NCBI GenBank assembly: GCA_021432605.1
Contig: MU271144.1
Coordinates: forward strand, 1,484,606 to 1,548,605
Direction: 5' to 3'
Length of the DNA stretch: 64,000 nucleotides
From: Coniochaeta sp. PMI_546
Lineage: Eukaryota; Ascomycota; Sordariomycetes; Coniochaetales; Coniochaetaceae
Position numbers and translations under genes: made by a program. The stretch's first letter is position 1; every line of letters starts with the position of its first letter. The notes beneath the pieces were generated by a model. The model saw only the letters and a program-made list of their open reading frames with translations. It ran no database searches and was not told the DNA's origin. Shown one piece after another: positions 48,201-58,677 of the stretch.

Positions 48201-49353
48201 CTGCACGCTGTCAATGCGAGTGAGCCGTTCTGGCGGCGAGTGACGCAGCGAGGAATCATCAGCAAGTTCATGATGATGGCACCCACCTGGTGTAGTAGTG
48301 TAATATCTCTGTTTTCTCTTTGTCGCTTCCCCTCCTTTCGTTCGGCTGCCATAGTCATATCGTTGCTTCTACTCTTGCAGTGAACTGTAGAACGTCATCA
48401 ATATCTTCTCCCTACCTTCACCTTAAAGTTGGATAGACGTCGCGAGTGTCAATTCTCTCCCTCCACCAACCGCTCACCACAGCTCACCCTCGCTGTGAGG
48501 CATAGCAGCTACGATACCTGGCAGATGGTCTCCCACCCTGCTACATACACTAGAAACAGTGCTTCCCTTCCCCACAACTTGTTCTGTACATAGTATCCGA
48601 GGGCTGAAGTCATCCCACGCTTTACAGACAAATGAGCTGCTGTCATCCCCCGTCTTCCCCGGCCTCCCCAACATCCAAAGTACTTCTCAGTAAGAAAAAG
48701 CTACATCAAGCATACATTTCACTACTTCTTCCTAGCGTCACACCCCCTTGGGTCTGGTGGAGCCAGTCCGTCATGGTCGACTCCGTTTTGGGGCCTGCTC
48801 GACAAATAGCATCATTCCATTAGTTGAGCCTTTTTAAACCTGCTGGGAACATAGAGTTTTCCTCTCCCAGGTACGGGACGGTCGCTGAATGTTCTAGTGG
48901 ATTTAGTCCCCTTTGTTTGCCCCAGCCAGCCTGGAGACGGGAAAGTTTTAGGTCATCGCTCTTGGGGCCATCCGCTATTGCTTACAGGTATATAATGGCA
49001 GCGGAGCGCCATCGGCGACCTCCTGGGCGATCTCAAGATTTGCCCCTGACTCGCCGCTTCTTGCTCTGGCCCTTGTGAATACGGATTTTTGGTGTTTGGT
49101 CATTTCGAACGTCACTGTTTATTTCTTAAATACACCTTGGATATAATCACTTCGTCTAGCTGCGTGTATAGGGTAGCTCTTCTTGGACTGACAAGACGTT
49201 ATACACCTCCCTCTATCCACTTACACGACCTCCAATCCGCAAAATGCAATAGCGTCATAGGCGTTAATAACGACAAACAATTGTTCACCCTCTCCTACCG
49301 AAGATACTTTCACCTAAAGTCCTTCGAGCCTTCGTCTCAGTTGTTTAAAGATC
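45222..49353. other. Gene-poor region, 4.1 kb
   Basis: Lies between dpp3 (-) and the gluconokinase gene (+). Open frames are all short and unlike known proteins. The ACCTTA/AAGGTA cluster lies at 47451-47788. Downstream of about 47.8 kb the top strand is C/T-rich, as in a long leader, so the gluconokinase transcript may begin well upstream, possibly with introns in its leader. No transposon or RNA gene recognised. Confidence 0.5.
47451..47788. repeat. ACCTTA/TAAGGT short repeat cluster with palindrome
   Basis: Dispersed copies of AGGTAAGG and TAGGTAGG (47451-47462, 47537-47562), then GGTAAGGTACCTTAAGGTAC at 47766-47785. This includes a perfect ACCTTAAGGT palindrome at 47774-47783. Confidence 0.6.
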
Positions 49354-50150
49354 ATGCTTTCCTACGATAACACCATGTCCCTGAACGGGCAGTCCCCGTC
49401 TTCGCCTACAAACATCTCGACCTCAAGAGCCTCGCTCTCAAGTTCTCCTAAGATCGCCCGCCTACCTGTCCCTGCGCTTTCAAATGGACATGTACCCAAT
49501 GGTGTTGTTACGAACGGCGTTCAGGCCAATGGACGACAGGCGCCTGGGGAGCACCACATATGGCTAGTAACAGGACCCGCAGGGTGCGGAAAGAGCACTG
49601 TCGCCAAGTACCTTGCTAAAAGTTTGAACCTGCCATACATTGAAGGTGATGAGGTTAGTACCGATGACCTCTTTAAATTCATAGTAGTGTCCATGGCTAA
49701 TCAAGTAAATAGTATCACCCGAAGGCCAACGTTGAGAAGATGAGCAACGGCATTCCCCTGACCGATGCCGACCGGTGGGACTGGCTTACTGCTCTACGAG
49801 AGGAGTCTCTCCGGCATATCAATGCTGGCAATAGCGGTGTAGTCCTCACATGCTCTGCCCTGAAGCGGAAGTATCGGGACGTCATCAGGGTTGCTCCCTA
49901 TTTCTCGCCAAACCTTCACCTTCACTTCATCTACCTCCACGCCCCTGAAGAGGTTCTCCTGAGGAGGGTAGCGGAGCGTCCGAACCACTTCATGCCGGCC
50001 AGCATGGTACATAGCCAGTTGGACATCCTGGAGCCACCGACTCCGGAGGAGACAGATGTCATCAGCGTCGACGTGGCGCGACCTGTTGACCAAGTCATGG
50101 CTGAAGCGCTAGACAAGGTGCTCCAGACGATGGACCAGGTTCGACAATAG
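49354..50150 (+). CDS. Gluconokinase (GntK type)
   Basis: Phosphorylates gluconate to 6-phosphogluconate for the pentose phosphate pathway. Exons 49354-49653 and 49713-50150 give 245 residues. A Ser/Asn-rich extension of about 65 residues precedes the kinase core. The core has the P-loop GPAGCGKST (74), LPYIEGDE joined across the intron to YHPKANVEKMSNGIPLTD, then DRWDWLTAL, VLTCSALKRKYRDVIR and RPNHFMPASMVHSQLDILE. These are the GntK hallmarks shared with yeast YDR248C and bacterial GntK. A second in-frame ATG at 49375 could shorten the tail. Confidence 0.92.
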
Positions 50151-51021
50151 GCGCATTTTGTATACGTGGGGAGTATATACATGGGATTTCTATATACCCT
50201 TGTACTGAGGCGTACATGGATATACTGGTTGCCCTGACTTCAGGGCAAAATAGCTACGAGTTGCGTAATATCCTTTCAAGGCGCAAGTGTTGGGTCAAGC
50301 TCTCTGGCGGGAACATTTTTTGGGCATTGCATTGGACAACGGCTGAGTTCAGCATTGTCAATGGCGTTGAAAAGGTGCTGCACGTACAGTTAACCGGATT
50401 CCCTGGGTTGCGCATAGAGTACATATCTTCAGCAATGGGAACATCACTGAGAGTCTTGGATCTCGATGATTCAAAGATCAAATTTGATATATTCATCAGC
50501 CCTTTATGCGTTGGCATTACCACTTCACCGGCATAAGCGATCTACTGTTCATCTCCCGATCCATCTATTCCTAAGGACAAATGATAAAGCCGCGCGTGGA
50601 TGGAAATCGCTTGGGCATCAATGGCATGGGAGGTATTTCGTTACATGGCAGCTGTGTGGCTGAAAAAGGAGTTACCTGCAGCGTTACCCTCCTGCGATGT
50701 TGTCATTCGATTACTCTAACCAAACTCTTTTATTTGCCCACCCTAAATTCTCCAAAACTGGCTTCTTATGCACTATGAACGACCTCAACCATAGTATGCA
50801 AGTAATCACGAGGCCCAATCCTGCCGCTGTGGCCGACGCCTCAATGCTCCTGTCTCCTAGACCGTCTTCTCCGACTTTCCACACCCCTGTTTTCCCCGGA
50901 TTTCCCAAACAGCACCGGCTTACTACCTCGATTCGAATGCGACCTGCACCAACTTAATGCAGCCGTCGTCCTAAGTCCCCTGCCCACTCGTACTAAAAAG
51001 TCTACTGTACTTCTATCCCTC
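50151..51021. other. Intergenic region between convergent genes
   Basis: 3' flanks of gluconokinase (+) and BCKDH E2 (-), 0.87 kb. Nothing coding recognised. Confidence 0.5.
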
Positions 51022-52601
51022 CTACCGCAGATGCATAACCATGACGTCTGGCTCCTCGACAATCCCCCGCACCACCTGCGCCGCGCGCGCCAGGGTAGCC
51101 CCGTCGACGACCCTGTGGTCCGCGCTCCAGCTAAAGTTGCAGATCTCCTTCTTGACCACGTTGTCGTGCTCGTCGAAGGCGGGGACTGTGCGCATGCGGC
51201 CTATGCCCAGGATCGCGACCTCGCGCTCCACCACCACGGGCGACAGGTAGGTGCCCCCGATGTTGCCGATGTTGCTGACCGTGATGGTCCCGCCGGACAT
51301 GTCCTGGGGGGAGAGCTTGCCGGCGTGGGCGAGCGCCTGGAGGCGGACTAGCTCGCGCGCGATGGAGAGGACGTTGAGGTTGGCGACGTCTTTTATCACG
51401 GGCACGAGGAGGCCCTGGGGCGTGTCCATTGCCACGCCGATGTTGTGCTGGGTGCGATAGGCCAGGCTCGGCTTGGAGGTGGAGGGGTCGATGTCGACGC
51501 GGGCGTTGAGGATGGGGTGCTTGAAGAGGGCCATCGAGACAGCCTTGATGATGAAGGGGAGGTAGGAGAGTTTGGTAACTTCGTTGCTGCCGGGGCCGGC
51601 TGACTTGGACAGCACCTTGTTGAGGCGCCGGCGGAGCTCGACTAGGTTGGTGAAGTCTATCTCGTCCGCGTAGAGGAAGTGGGGGATGTTGAGCGACCGG
51701 GTCATCGTCTTGAACATTTGCTCTTGGGTCTTGGTTAGAGGTGTTTTCGTCTCCTGCTGCTTTCCTAGAGTCTGTGATGCCGGGTATGCCGTCGCGGGTT
51801 GCCCTGCTGGCGCGCTTTTCTTGGCCTCGACGAATTTGTAGATGTCTTCCTTGGAGACCCTGCCCTCCCTTCCCGTGCCCACTATTTGTGTAATGTCTAC
51901 GTTCAGTTCTTTGGAGAGATGTCGTACTGCGGGTGTGGCTAAGCTCGCGTGCTTGCCCTTCGCAACCTGAGGTGTTGATACTGCCGTCTCGCCATTGCCG
52001 GTTGGCTGGGCTTTGGCCTCTTGATGTTCTGACGTTAACGCTGACAAGGACTCCGAGGTTCCGGCGGGCTTGTCAGTCGTCAAGGGTACTCTTGGTGCCT
52101 CTGGTTCTGGAGGCGTGAGCGTCTCCAAGTCTTCCTTCTTCACATCTCCTTGGATGTCGATGTCGACGAGAGGCTTGCCTACTTTGGCCATCTCGCCGGC
52201 TTCATAGTGCAGCTTCTTCACGACGCCGGCAAAGCGACTCGTAATCTCGACGGAGGCCTTGTCACTCTGAACTTCGCACAAGGGAGAGAACTCCTCGACC
52301 CGGGCTTCGGGCTCGACGAACCATTGTATGATCTCGCACTCGACGATCCCTGCGTAGGTGGGTGTTAGCTATGTGCCAGGCGCCATTGAGCTCCCAGGTA
52401 GGGCGGAAACAGTCACTTACCTTCGCCAATGTCAGCGAGGAGGTATGGCTTCACCACCCTCAGATTTCTCGTTGCATGAAACCCTCGTGGTGAGGGGTGG
52501 TTTTGGCGTCGCCCTGCCGCCGTCGACGCGGCCACCAGTTTGAGGCCCTGGCAAAGGGCTGCTTGCCGCTTAAGAGCACGAGAAGTTTGTTGCAGAAACA
52601 T
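51022..52601 (-). CDS. Branched-chain alpha-keto acid dehydrogenase E2 (lipoamide acyltransferase)
   Basis: Mitochondrial core subunit of the complex that oxidises keto acids from Leu, Ile and Val. Exons 52601-52421 and 52349-51022 give 502 residues. A matrix presequence (MFLQQTSRALKRQAALCQ...) comes first. The lipoyl domain has the lipoyl Lys91 in QSDKASVEI. Next are a Pro/Glu/Ala linker, a peripheral subunit-binding domain (ATPAVRHLSKELNVDITQIVGTGREGRVSKEDI) and the catalytic domain ending SWSADHRVVDGATLARA, with the HxxxDG active site. FVEPEARVEEFSPLCEVQSDKA identifies the branched-chain type over pyruvate or 2-oxoglutarate E2. Its promoter is shared with atp10. Confidence 0.92.
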
Positions 52602-52932
52602 TATACTTTGCAATTGATCATTCTACAGACTCGAAGAACAGAATATTATTGTTGGAACTTGAAGTCTTACCCCTCGACAACCCCGACTTTCACCATGGCA
52701 TCTCGGCACATTGTGTACATGGCTTGCGACGGCTTACGGCTTATTGGGAGGAGATGACGCTGAGCCGAGCGCTGTGCCCCGACGATAACCGAGACGATTC
52801 CAAAGGCGGTGAGCTCGACGGGATGGCTCGAGCTTTGAGCGGCCCGCGTTCCTGCAGCCCAAGCTGGCGAACAATTTTGAGTTGTCTGGGGTAAAGACGT
52901 CAAGGTACCACGCCATTCGGACAGATAACACG
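52602..52932. promoter_or_regulatory. Divergent promoter, BCKDH E2 / atp10
   Basis: 331 bases between two divergent genes for mitochondrial proteins. It carries an ACGTCA-type element (GACGTCA at about 52897) close to atp10. Joint control is inference. Confidence 0.45.
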
Positions 52933-54008
52933 ATGATGAAGAGAGCTACCCCCAGAGAAGTAGCATTAGCATGCTTACTATGCCAATGGAGGACATTCAG
53001 TACATCCTACAGGCGCCTTGCGGCTCCATCTCCTAAACCACAAGCACAACCATCTTCAGAACCGCAACCAAAACCGGCGCCGCCATCACCACTCGAAAAT
53101 GAGGCTCTTGCGGTCGCCCCCAAATCCTACGGCAAGAAGGTCAAGGAGTTCACTCCCCTGCCTTTGAGTAGGCCGATTGGCCTCAACTACCCTCCCAGTC
53201 CGGGCCAGAACACAGGTGTAGACCCTCGCTCCATGAAGCAGCGGCGCGATGACTTTGTCGACTACTCAAAGCACCTGCAGCGGCGGGAGGAGCTGTCAGT
53301 TCTTGCTCACTCTTTTATAATTACCTTTCTGGTCTGAAGCTAACCCGGCCCAGAAAGCACAAGATGGCGAAACCCTACTTCCGCGACTGGACAAATATGA
53401 CGTTCCACAAGGGAAAGTCGTTCCTCGCGCCACCGCGACCATTCAAGGCCGACGTCTCCCTATACTTCCCCAACCTCTTCGGTCGGACCCTGATTAAGGA
53501 GGACAAGAAGCCAAGAGATACAACACCGCTGTTACAGGGCAAGCTCTCCGTGGTGGCCGTGTTCAGCAACATGTGGGCCGAGAATCAAGTCAAGACCTTC
53601 ATCGACCCAAAGTCCAACCCAGAACTGCACCGAATCCTGGATGAGAACAAGGGCACGGCCCAGCTAGTCAGGATCAACGTGGAGGACAATTGGCTGCGGG
53701 CCGCCCTCATCACACTCTTCATGGGCAACCTGAGGAAGACCTACGGGAAGGAGAACTGGGACAAGTACTTCCTCGTCCGAACGGCCGTGTCGGACGAGAT
53801 CCGGGAGCACATCGGTCTGCTGAACAGCAAAGTCGGCTACGTCTACTTGGTAGACAAGGAGTGCCGCATCCGGTGGGCAGGGAGCGGCAATGCCGAGGGA
53901 GACGAGAACGCGGGCTTGGTGAAAGCCATGCAGCGGGTGTTGGCTGAGATGGGCAAGAAGAGCGCACCTGTCCCGTCCGGAAAACTAGCCGAGGAACCGG
54001 AGCAGTAG
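52933..54008 (+). CDS. atp10: Mitochondrial ATP synthase assembly factor Atp10
   Basis: Inner-membrane-associated factor that helps subunit 6 enter the F0 part of ATP synthase. Exons 52933-53294 and 53354-54008 give 338 residues. The N-terminus (MMKRATPREVALACLLCQW...FSTSYRRL) looks like a presequence and is followed by a Pro/Gln-rich linker. Family blocks are PIGLNYPPSPGQN, SMKQRRDDFVDYSKHLQRREEL, FRDWTNMTFHKGKSFLAPPR, PYFPNLFG-like YFPNLFGRTL, VVAVFSNMWAENQ, and YFLVRTAVSDEIREHIGLLN...GYVYLVD. The core resembles a thioredoxin-like fold without the CxxC, as is normal for Atp10. Confidence 0.92.
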
Positions 54009-54233
54009 CCCCATTGTAGATGAGAATACTCTGTACCACCACCGGTGCTGTCATCGCAGCTCTAGAGATACCCAAAGCAAATATAGTTGTACAATGCAGA
54101 TGCTCTGTACAGCCAAGTTTCAAAGGCCCCTGCTCGTTCTTGAAGCATCACAATCCATTCCCCAACGCCAATGCCAATGCAGGAAAACATGTCATGTGCA
54201 CCAAGTTCGAGCGTAATCGAAGCTCCAGGAGGC

Positions 54234-55061
54234 TCAGAGGAAGAACCAGAACATCAGAAAACAAAACGCAACAAAACTCCCCATGATGATCCCATCCCTC
54301 CTCTTCTTAGCCGAGATCCGATTGATCAGCGTGTTGATACCGGGCACCTGGCTCGCCGCCCCTACTATCCTGCGGTTGATACTCGCCAGCGTCTCACCCT
54401 GGCTCGCGAAGTTCTCCCGGACCGCATACGCCTGCGCGAGCACGCCGTCCGCTACGGTATGAGTGCCGTCGATGCGCGCCCGCTCGTCGAGCATGTAGTC
54501 CGCCTCGGCGGCCTCGGACGCGCGGTACGACTCGATGTCGTCCCGGACGGTGTTGAGGAGGTTGGCGCGGGCGCGGGCTTCGGAGAGGGCGGATCGGAGG
54601 CGGGCCAGGTCGCGGCGGTGGGAGGAGAGCTTCTCACGGATGAGAGAGAGGTTGTTTTGTTTTGTTGCGCTGGAGGTTAGGGGCGCTTCCGAGTCGAGTA
54701 GGCGGGTTAGTTGGGCGATTACTTTGTCGCGCTTGGAAAGGGGAGTTAGCGAGGATAGAAAGTGGTAGTATGGATGAGGAGGACAGACCTTTTCTAGGAG
54801 GTCTTGTAACTTTGCTTCTGTGTCTCGCTCTTCTTGTGTCGGTTTCGGTGGAATGTTTGGTACGTTGGAAAATTGTGAGTATGTTTGGAGTGCTGTTTCT
54901 GTCTACAGTGGTACGATCTTGTCAATTCTAGTCCACCAGTATCTGTGAAAGGTGCATGATGCTCAGCGACCGAGCCCAGAAATGAGGGATTGTACCTGTG
55001 TTTCTAGTGTTCTTGCTTGTTGCCGAAGTTGGGCCCAGCCCGTAGTCCCTGATGCCGCCAT
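54234..55061 (-). CDS. gos1: Golgi SNARE Gos1 (GOSR1 homologue)
   Basis: Tail-anchored Qb-SNARE of intra-Golgi and retrograde traffic. Three exons: 55061-54996, 54902-54789 and 54731-54234, giving 225 residues. It starts MAASGTTGWAQLRQQARTLE, has coiled-coil helices (about 60-125) and a SNARE motif (about 140-200, with RENFASQGETLASINRRI and the central-layer Gln). It ends with one hydrophobic tail anchor (IIMGSFVAFCFLMFWFFL). Start and length fit the family (yeast Gos1 is 223). Introns are GTAC...TAG (93 bases) and GTCTGT...AAG (57 bases). Confidence 0.92.
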
Positions 55062-55689
55062 GTTTGCTGTTTAGGTGCAGTGTTCGATCTTGCGAAGAAG
55101 AGACTCGGATGTTCAACGACGTTACGTGTTGACCAGCAGCGGCTTCTTCCTGAGATCGTGGCTTGCTTGGAACAATGTGGCTGTGCAGCAACGGCAGCAT
55201 GTGACGTAGATGCGACTTCGAGCGGCCCATACCGGTCAGTATGCAGCTGATGGCGGCCCGTCTGATTTAGGTGCTTCTCTGTTCCGTACACGCTCTACCA
55301 AAAGGCAATATCGGACAGACCGTTTTCAAGCCGACCTGATAATGGAGCCACGCAATGTCACAATGCGAGTAAGAACGATGGATGATCTTTACAAGTTCAC
55401 TACCGGTAGGCTCGTGATTCGTTCACATGCGCATCACTCCTTGACCAACGCAGTCTCGCGCTCTTGGCACAGCATCCGGACCCCTTAAGAGAATAAAACC
55501 ATGGTCCGTCGCGAAGCCGAATTTTATGTTCTTATGACTGTAAAACCCTCATTACAGACGCCGTTAATGGACCGAGAACCGTCAACGTCCAAATGCAAGT
55601 GGCCAAGCCATTCCGAACCCCAGGTCCCCAGAACCCTCAGCTTCGTCCCTGCTGCCGCACCGACAACCGCTCCATCCACCAATCGTGAT
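55062..55689. other. Intergenic region, gos1 promoter and rpl6 3' flank
   Basis: 0.63 kb upstream of gos1 and downstream of rpl6 (both -). Nothing coding recognised. Confidence 0.5.
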
Positions 55690-56644
55690 CTACCACTTCA
55701 TCTCGTGGGGCTTGTCGCCCTTGCGGAGGCTGAAAGAGGAGGCGAGGTAGCTTGCGAGCATGTCAACCTTCTTGATGTTGGCCAGGAGGGCCTTGTCGAT
55801 GGCCTTCTGGTCCGCTGCCCGGCTGGAGGAAATCTCCTTCTTCTGTAGAGCATGTCAGTGACCATTCCTAGACTCTCAAGTCACATCCTGTGGATCCGTA
55901 CCTGTGGCTTCTCTCCCTGCTTGAAGAAAGCCTCCTCGCCAGCCTTCTGCTTAGCCTTCTCGGCGGTGAAGTACTTGGGTTGTGCGATCTCCTCAATCTT
56001 CTTCTCGTCAATGCCGGCAAGGTCAACCTTCTGTGATGTGGCAATGACGTAGCGGGAGTTGACGCGGCGGAGGGGAACACCGTTGATCTTGAAGGGTCCG
56101 GTAACGAGGAGGACACCCTGGTCGAGGGCCTTCAGGAGAACGACACGCTTGCCGCGGAAGCGACCGGCGAGGAGGATCAGGACGGTGCCGGGCTGCAGAG
56201 TCTCACGAGGAGCCCAGGGGCGGATGGTCTTGCGGACCTGTAGTGTCACAGGTTAGCATATATATATATATCATAACCAAACATATCCAGCAGCTCCTCA
56301 TAGTCGCGAGTGTGTGATTCCACCTCTTGCTCAGCGTGCAACCGTGGCGATGCGGCCGATATGTGGCACTCGGTTTGACGTCTCGCGATTTCTCGAGGTG
56401 CGAGTTCCAGATCTCGCCTCGGTAACGCTGCCACAATTCCAACTCCGTGCCTGACGCTGCCCAGTTCCAATCTCATATATTCGGCTAACTCTCACGCGCA
56501 GTCTTGCCGCATCGTCTCAAGAAAACGTACCTTCCGGGGCTGGGCCTCATCGTAGGCAGGGTACCACTTCGATGCCTTCTCCGAGTGGTGAGGGACCGAA
56601 CGGGTCGACTTGCCGAAAGTCTTGCTCGTTGGCTGGGACGACAT
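55690..56644 (-). CDS. rpl6: 60S ribosomal protein eL6
   Basis: Large-subunit ribosomal protein. Three exons: 56644-56531, 56237-55902 and 55842-55690, giving 200 residues. It has the fungal eL6 start ([15 protein letters not shown]), the SH3-like core [20 protein letters not shown]...[20 protein letters not shown], and the C-terminus [26 protein letters not shown]. The first intron is long (293 bases) with a TATATATATA run near its 3' end; ribosomal protein genes in fungi often have one long early intron. It diverges from the uL29 gene over 356 bases. Confidence 0.95.
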
Positions 56645-57000
56645 CGTTGCTGTGTTGGGGACCGAAAAAGGACGAGAGTTGATGTTGTCGTCGGTTCTTC
56701 GCGAAGTCTGGCCTACCTGGAGAAATTGAAATTCTTTGGAGGCCGGAATTGTGCGAAAGGAAGCCAGCCCTCCGAGCTAGTCCGTGTCTGGAAGGCAGTG
56801 GGGTCATCCGGAGCCACGGCAGAACTTGGGCGGTCAAGGATTTTGGGCGAGTCGAAAAGTTGCCATATTGGTCCGTGCGTCCACGCCTCGCACAATCTTG
56901 AAACCCCCAAACTTCAACAACCTTCCAAAAAATTAACCTCCAAAGTCGTCGCGGACCCGATCACACGTAGACCTCCCCCGACTCGACAAACTAATTCACA
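56645..57000. promoter_or_regulatory. Divergent ribosomal protein promoter, rpl6 / rpl35
   Basis: 356 bases between the start codons of two 60S protein genes. C-rich and A-rich tracts near both ends fit ribosomal protein promoters of filamentous fungi. No yeast-type Rap1 site is evident. Confidence 0.55.
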
Positions 57001-57754
57001 ATGGTGAGTAACTCTTCAATCCCCTAATCATTCTCAGGGAAAAGGCATACCCTTTGTCAAGGCTGCGGTTGTCTCGCCAGATTTCACATCAACGAACCCG
57101 ATCCGACCCCTCCACATCGCGATCACCAACAGCATCTCTCTTCGTTTACGATAGAACATCACGGCTTACCAATAATGTCACAGTCTTCCGGAAAGGTTAA
57201 GGCCGGTGCCTTGTGGACCAAGAACAAGGAGGATCTCACCAAGCAGCTCGGTGAGCTCAAGACCGAGCTCGGTCAGCTGAAGATCCAGAAGATCACTTCT
57301 TCCGGCTCCAAGCTCAACAAGATGTACGTTTTTGATCCGCCAGGAAGCCAGACCCTCCAGAGTTCTGCCTCGCAACGAGGAGGGCTAGAAATATGGACAG
57401 AGGGGAATACAAGGTCCCGCCATCCGTCAAGCACGTGCTGACAAGCAACCCAAACAGCCATGACATCCGCAAGTCGATCGCTCGCGTCCTGACCATCATC
57501 AACGCGAAGCAACGGGCTCAGCTCCGCCTCTTCTACAAGGGCAAGAAGTACCTTCCCCTCGACCTCCGCGCCAAGCAGACCCGTGCCATCCGCCGCAGAC
57601 TCTCGCCCGAGGACGCCTCAAGACAACTCCAGAAGACCAAGAAGAGGTCGTCGCACTTCCCCCAACGGAAGTTCGCCGTCAAGGTACGATGAGCTCTTGC
57701 TCTCTCAACACGTGGAGGCATGGTCCAACTGACACTATACATCAGGCCGCATAA
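57001..57754 (+). CDS. rpl35: 60S ribosomal protein uL29 (L35)
   Basis: Large-subunit protein at the polypeptide exit tunnel. Four exons: 57001-57003 (the ATG alone), 57184-57323, 57458-57683 and 57746-57754, giving 125 residues. The joined product starts [19 protein letters not shown] and contains [29 protein letters not shown] and [10 protein letters not shown], then ends KFAVKAA. The start codon is followed at once by the donor GTGAGT, so the first coding exon has only three bases. A second in-frame ATG at 57175 lies inside intron 1, nine bases before the exon 2 border; unspliced or alternatively started transcripts would give MSQSSGKV. Confidence 0.93.
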
Positions 57755-58677
57755 GTTGCTTTTTCCGCGAACGAGGTCTAGAGGGAACGGGGTTTGTGTT
57801 TAGTCAGGCAACCGGCGGCGTGGGTTTTCAAAAGATTTCACTACACTTTTGCATGGCATCCCAGGGAAACTGTTTTCACGGCTTTAGGGTGTTATAACGA
57901 GGCCAACACGAACTCGATCACGGCCAGCAAAAAGCTGCCAAAAATGAAAGCCTAGAGCTGAACATGAACAAACCAAACCTTGCGCCATCCGTGCTCTAGG
58001 AGCTTTGAGTCCGGTGGGACGTTAATTCACACTTGCTCCCCCTCGCCTGAATTCCTTGGTCACTGGACCGATGTTATGCCAGCTTACACATTTCATGTGT
58101 ATATCGACATTCACACATAAGCTTTTCCGTTAGCGTGGATGTTTTCGCTCTGGCAGAGATTACGTATATAGACCCGTTGCTGGGCGCCCGGTTTGAGAGT
58201 TCGTCTTGATACTCAACGAGAGCTTGGGAATCAGTAGAGGTCACATACTACTTTTCAGGTTGTACGCGTGTCGTAGAATCGGGTCTGGCATTTTGGCCAG
58301 ACAATGATACTGGTCTGTTTCCAACATTCTTTTACTGCAAGGACTCGGGACAGAAGTCAGTCAGATAATCACAACGCAAGAGCAGAAATTATTTCGAAAG
58401 AGGCATATATCACAAGACCTTTCCTGTTATGGCTCTTGAAGACTTGCTCTCTTTTGCATCTGGTTTATCTTCATATGGACGCCTCTAACGTAGCATTTAC
58501 CGTCAACCTATAACCATATAACCCGAACCTATTCCCACCGCTCCCTTGAACCGTTCCGTTATGCTGGCTCGATAACTTCCGAACCTGATGAAACTTTTTA
58601 CCTAACAATATAGAGCACATGAGAATAAAAGCGTGTGATTATCATAAACCTTCAAAACTTCGCGGGTCTCGTCCTGG
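57755..58677. other. Intergenic region between convergent genes
   Basis: 3' flanks of rpl35 (+) and the Zap1-like gene (-), 0.9 kb. Nothing coding recognised. Confidence 0.5.

Noticed and set aside
56238-56530. Possible snoRNA in the long rpl6 intron
   Set aside because: No C box (RTGATGA) followed at proper distance by a D box (CTGA) with pairing ends, and no clear H/ACA hairpins.
57175-57183. ATG at 57175 as the main start of rpl35
   Set aside because: The ATG at 57001 with GTGAGT directly after it and exon 2 starting TCTTCC gives the MSSGKVKAG start I expect for the family; 57175 is kept only as an alternative.
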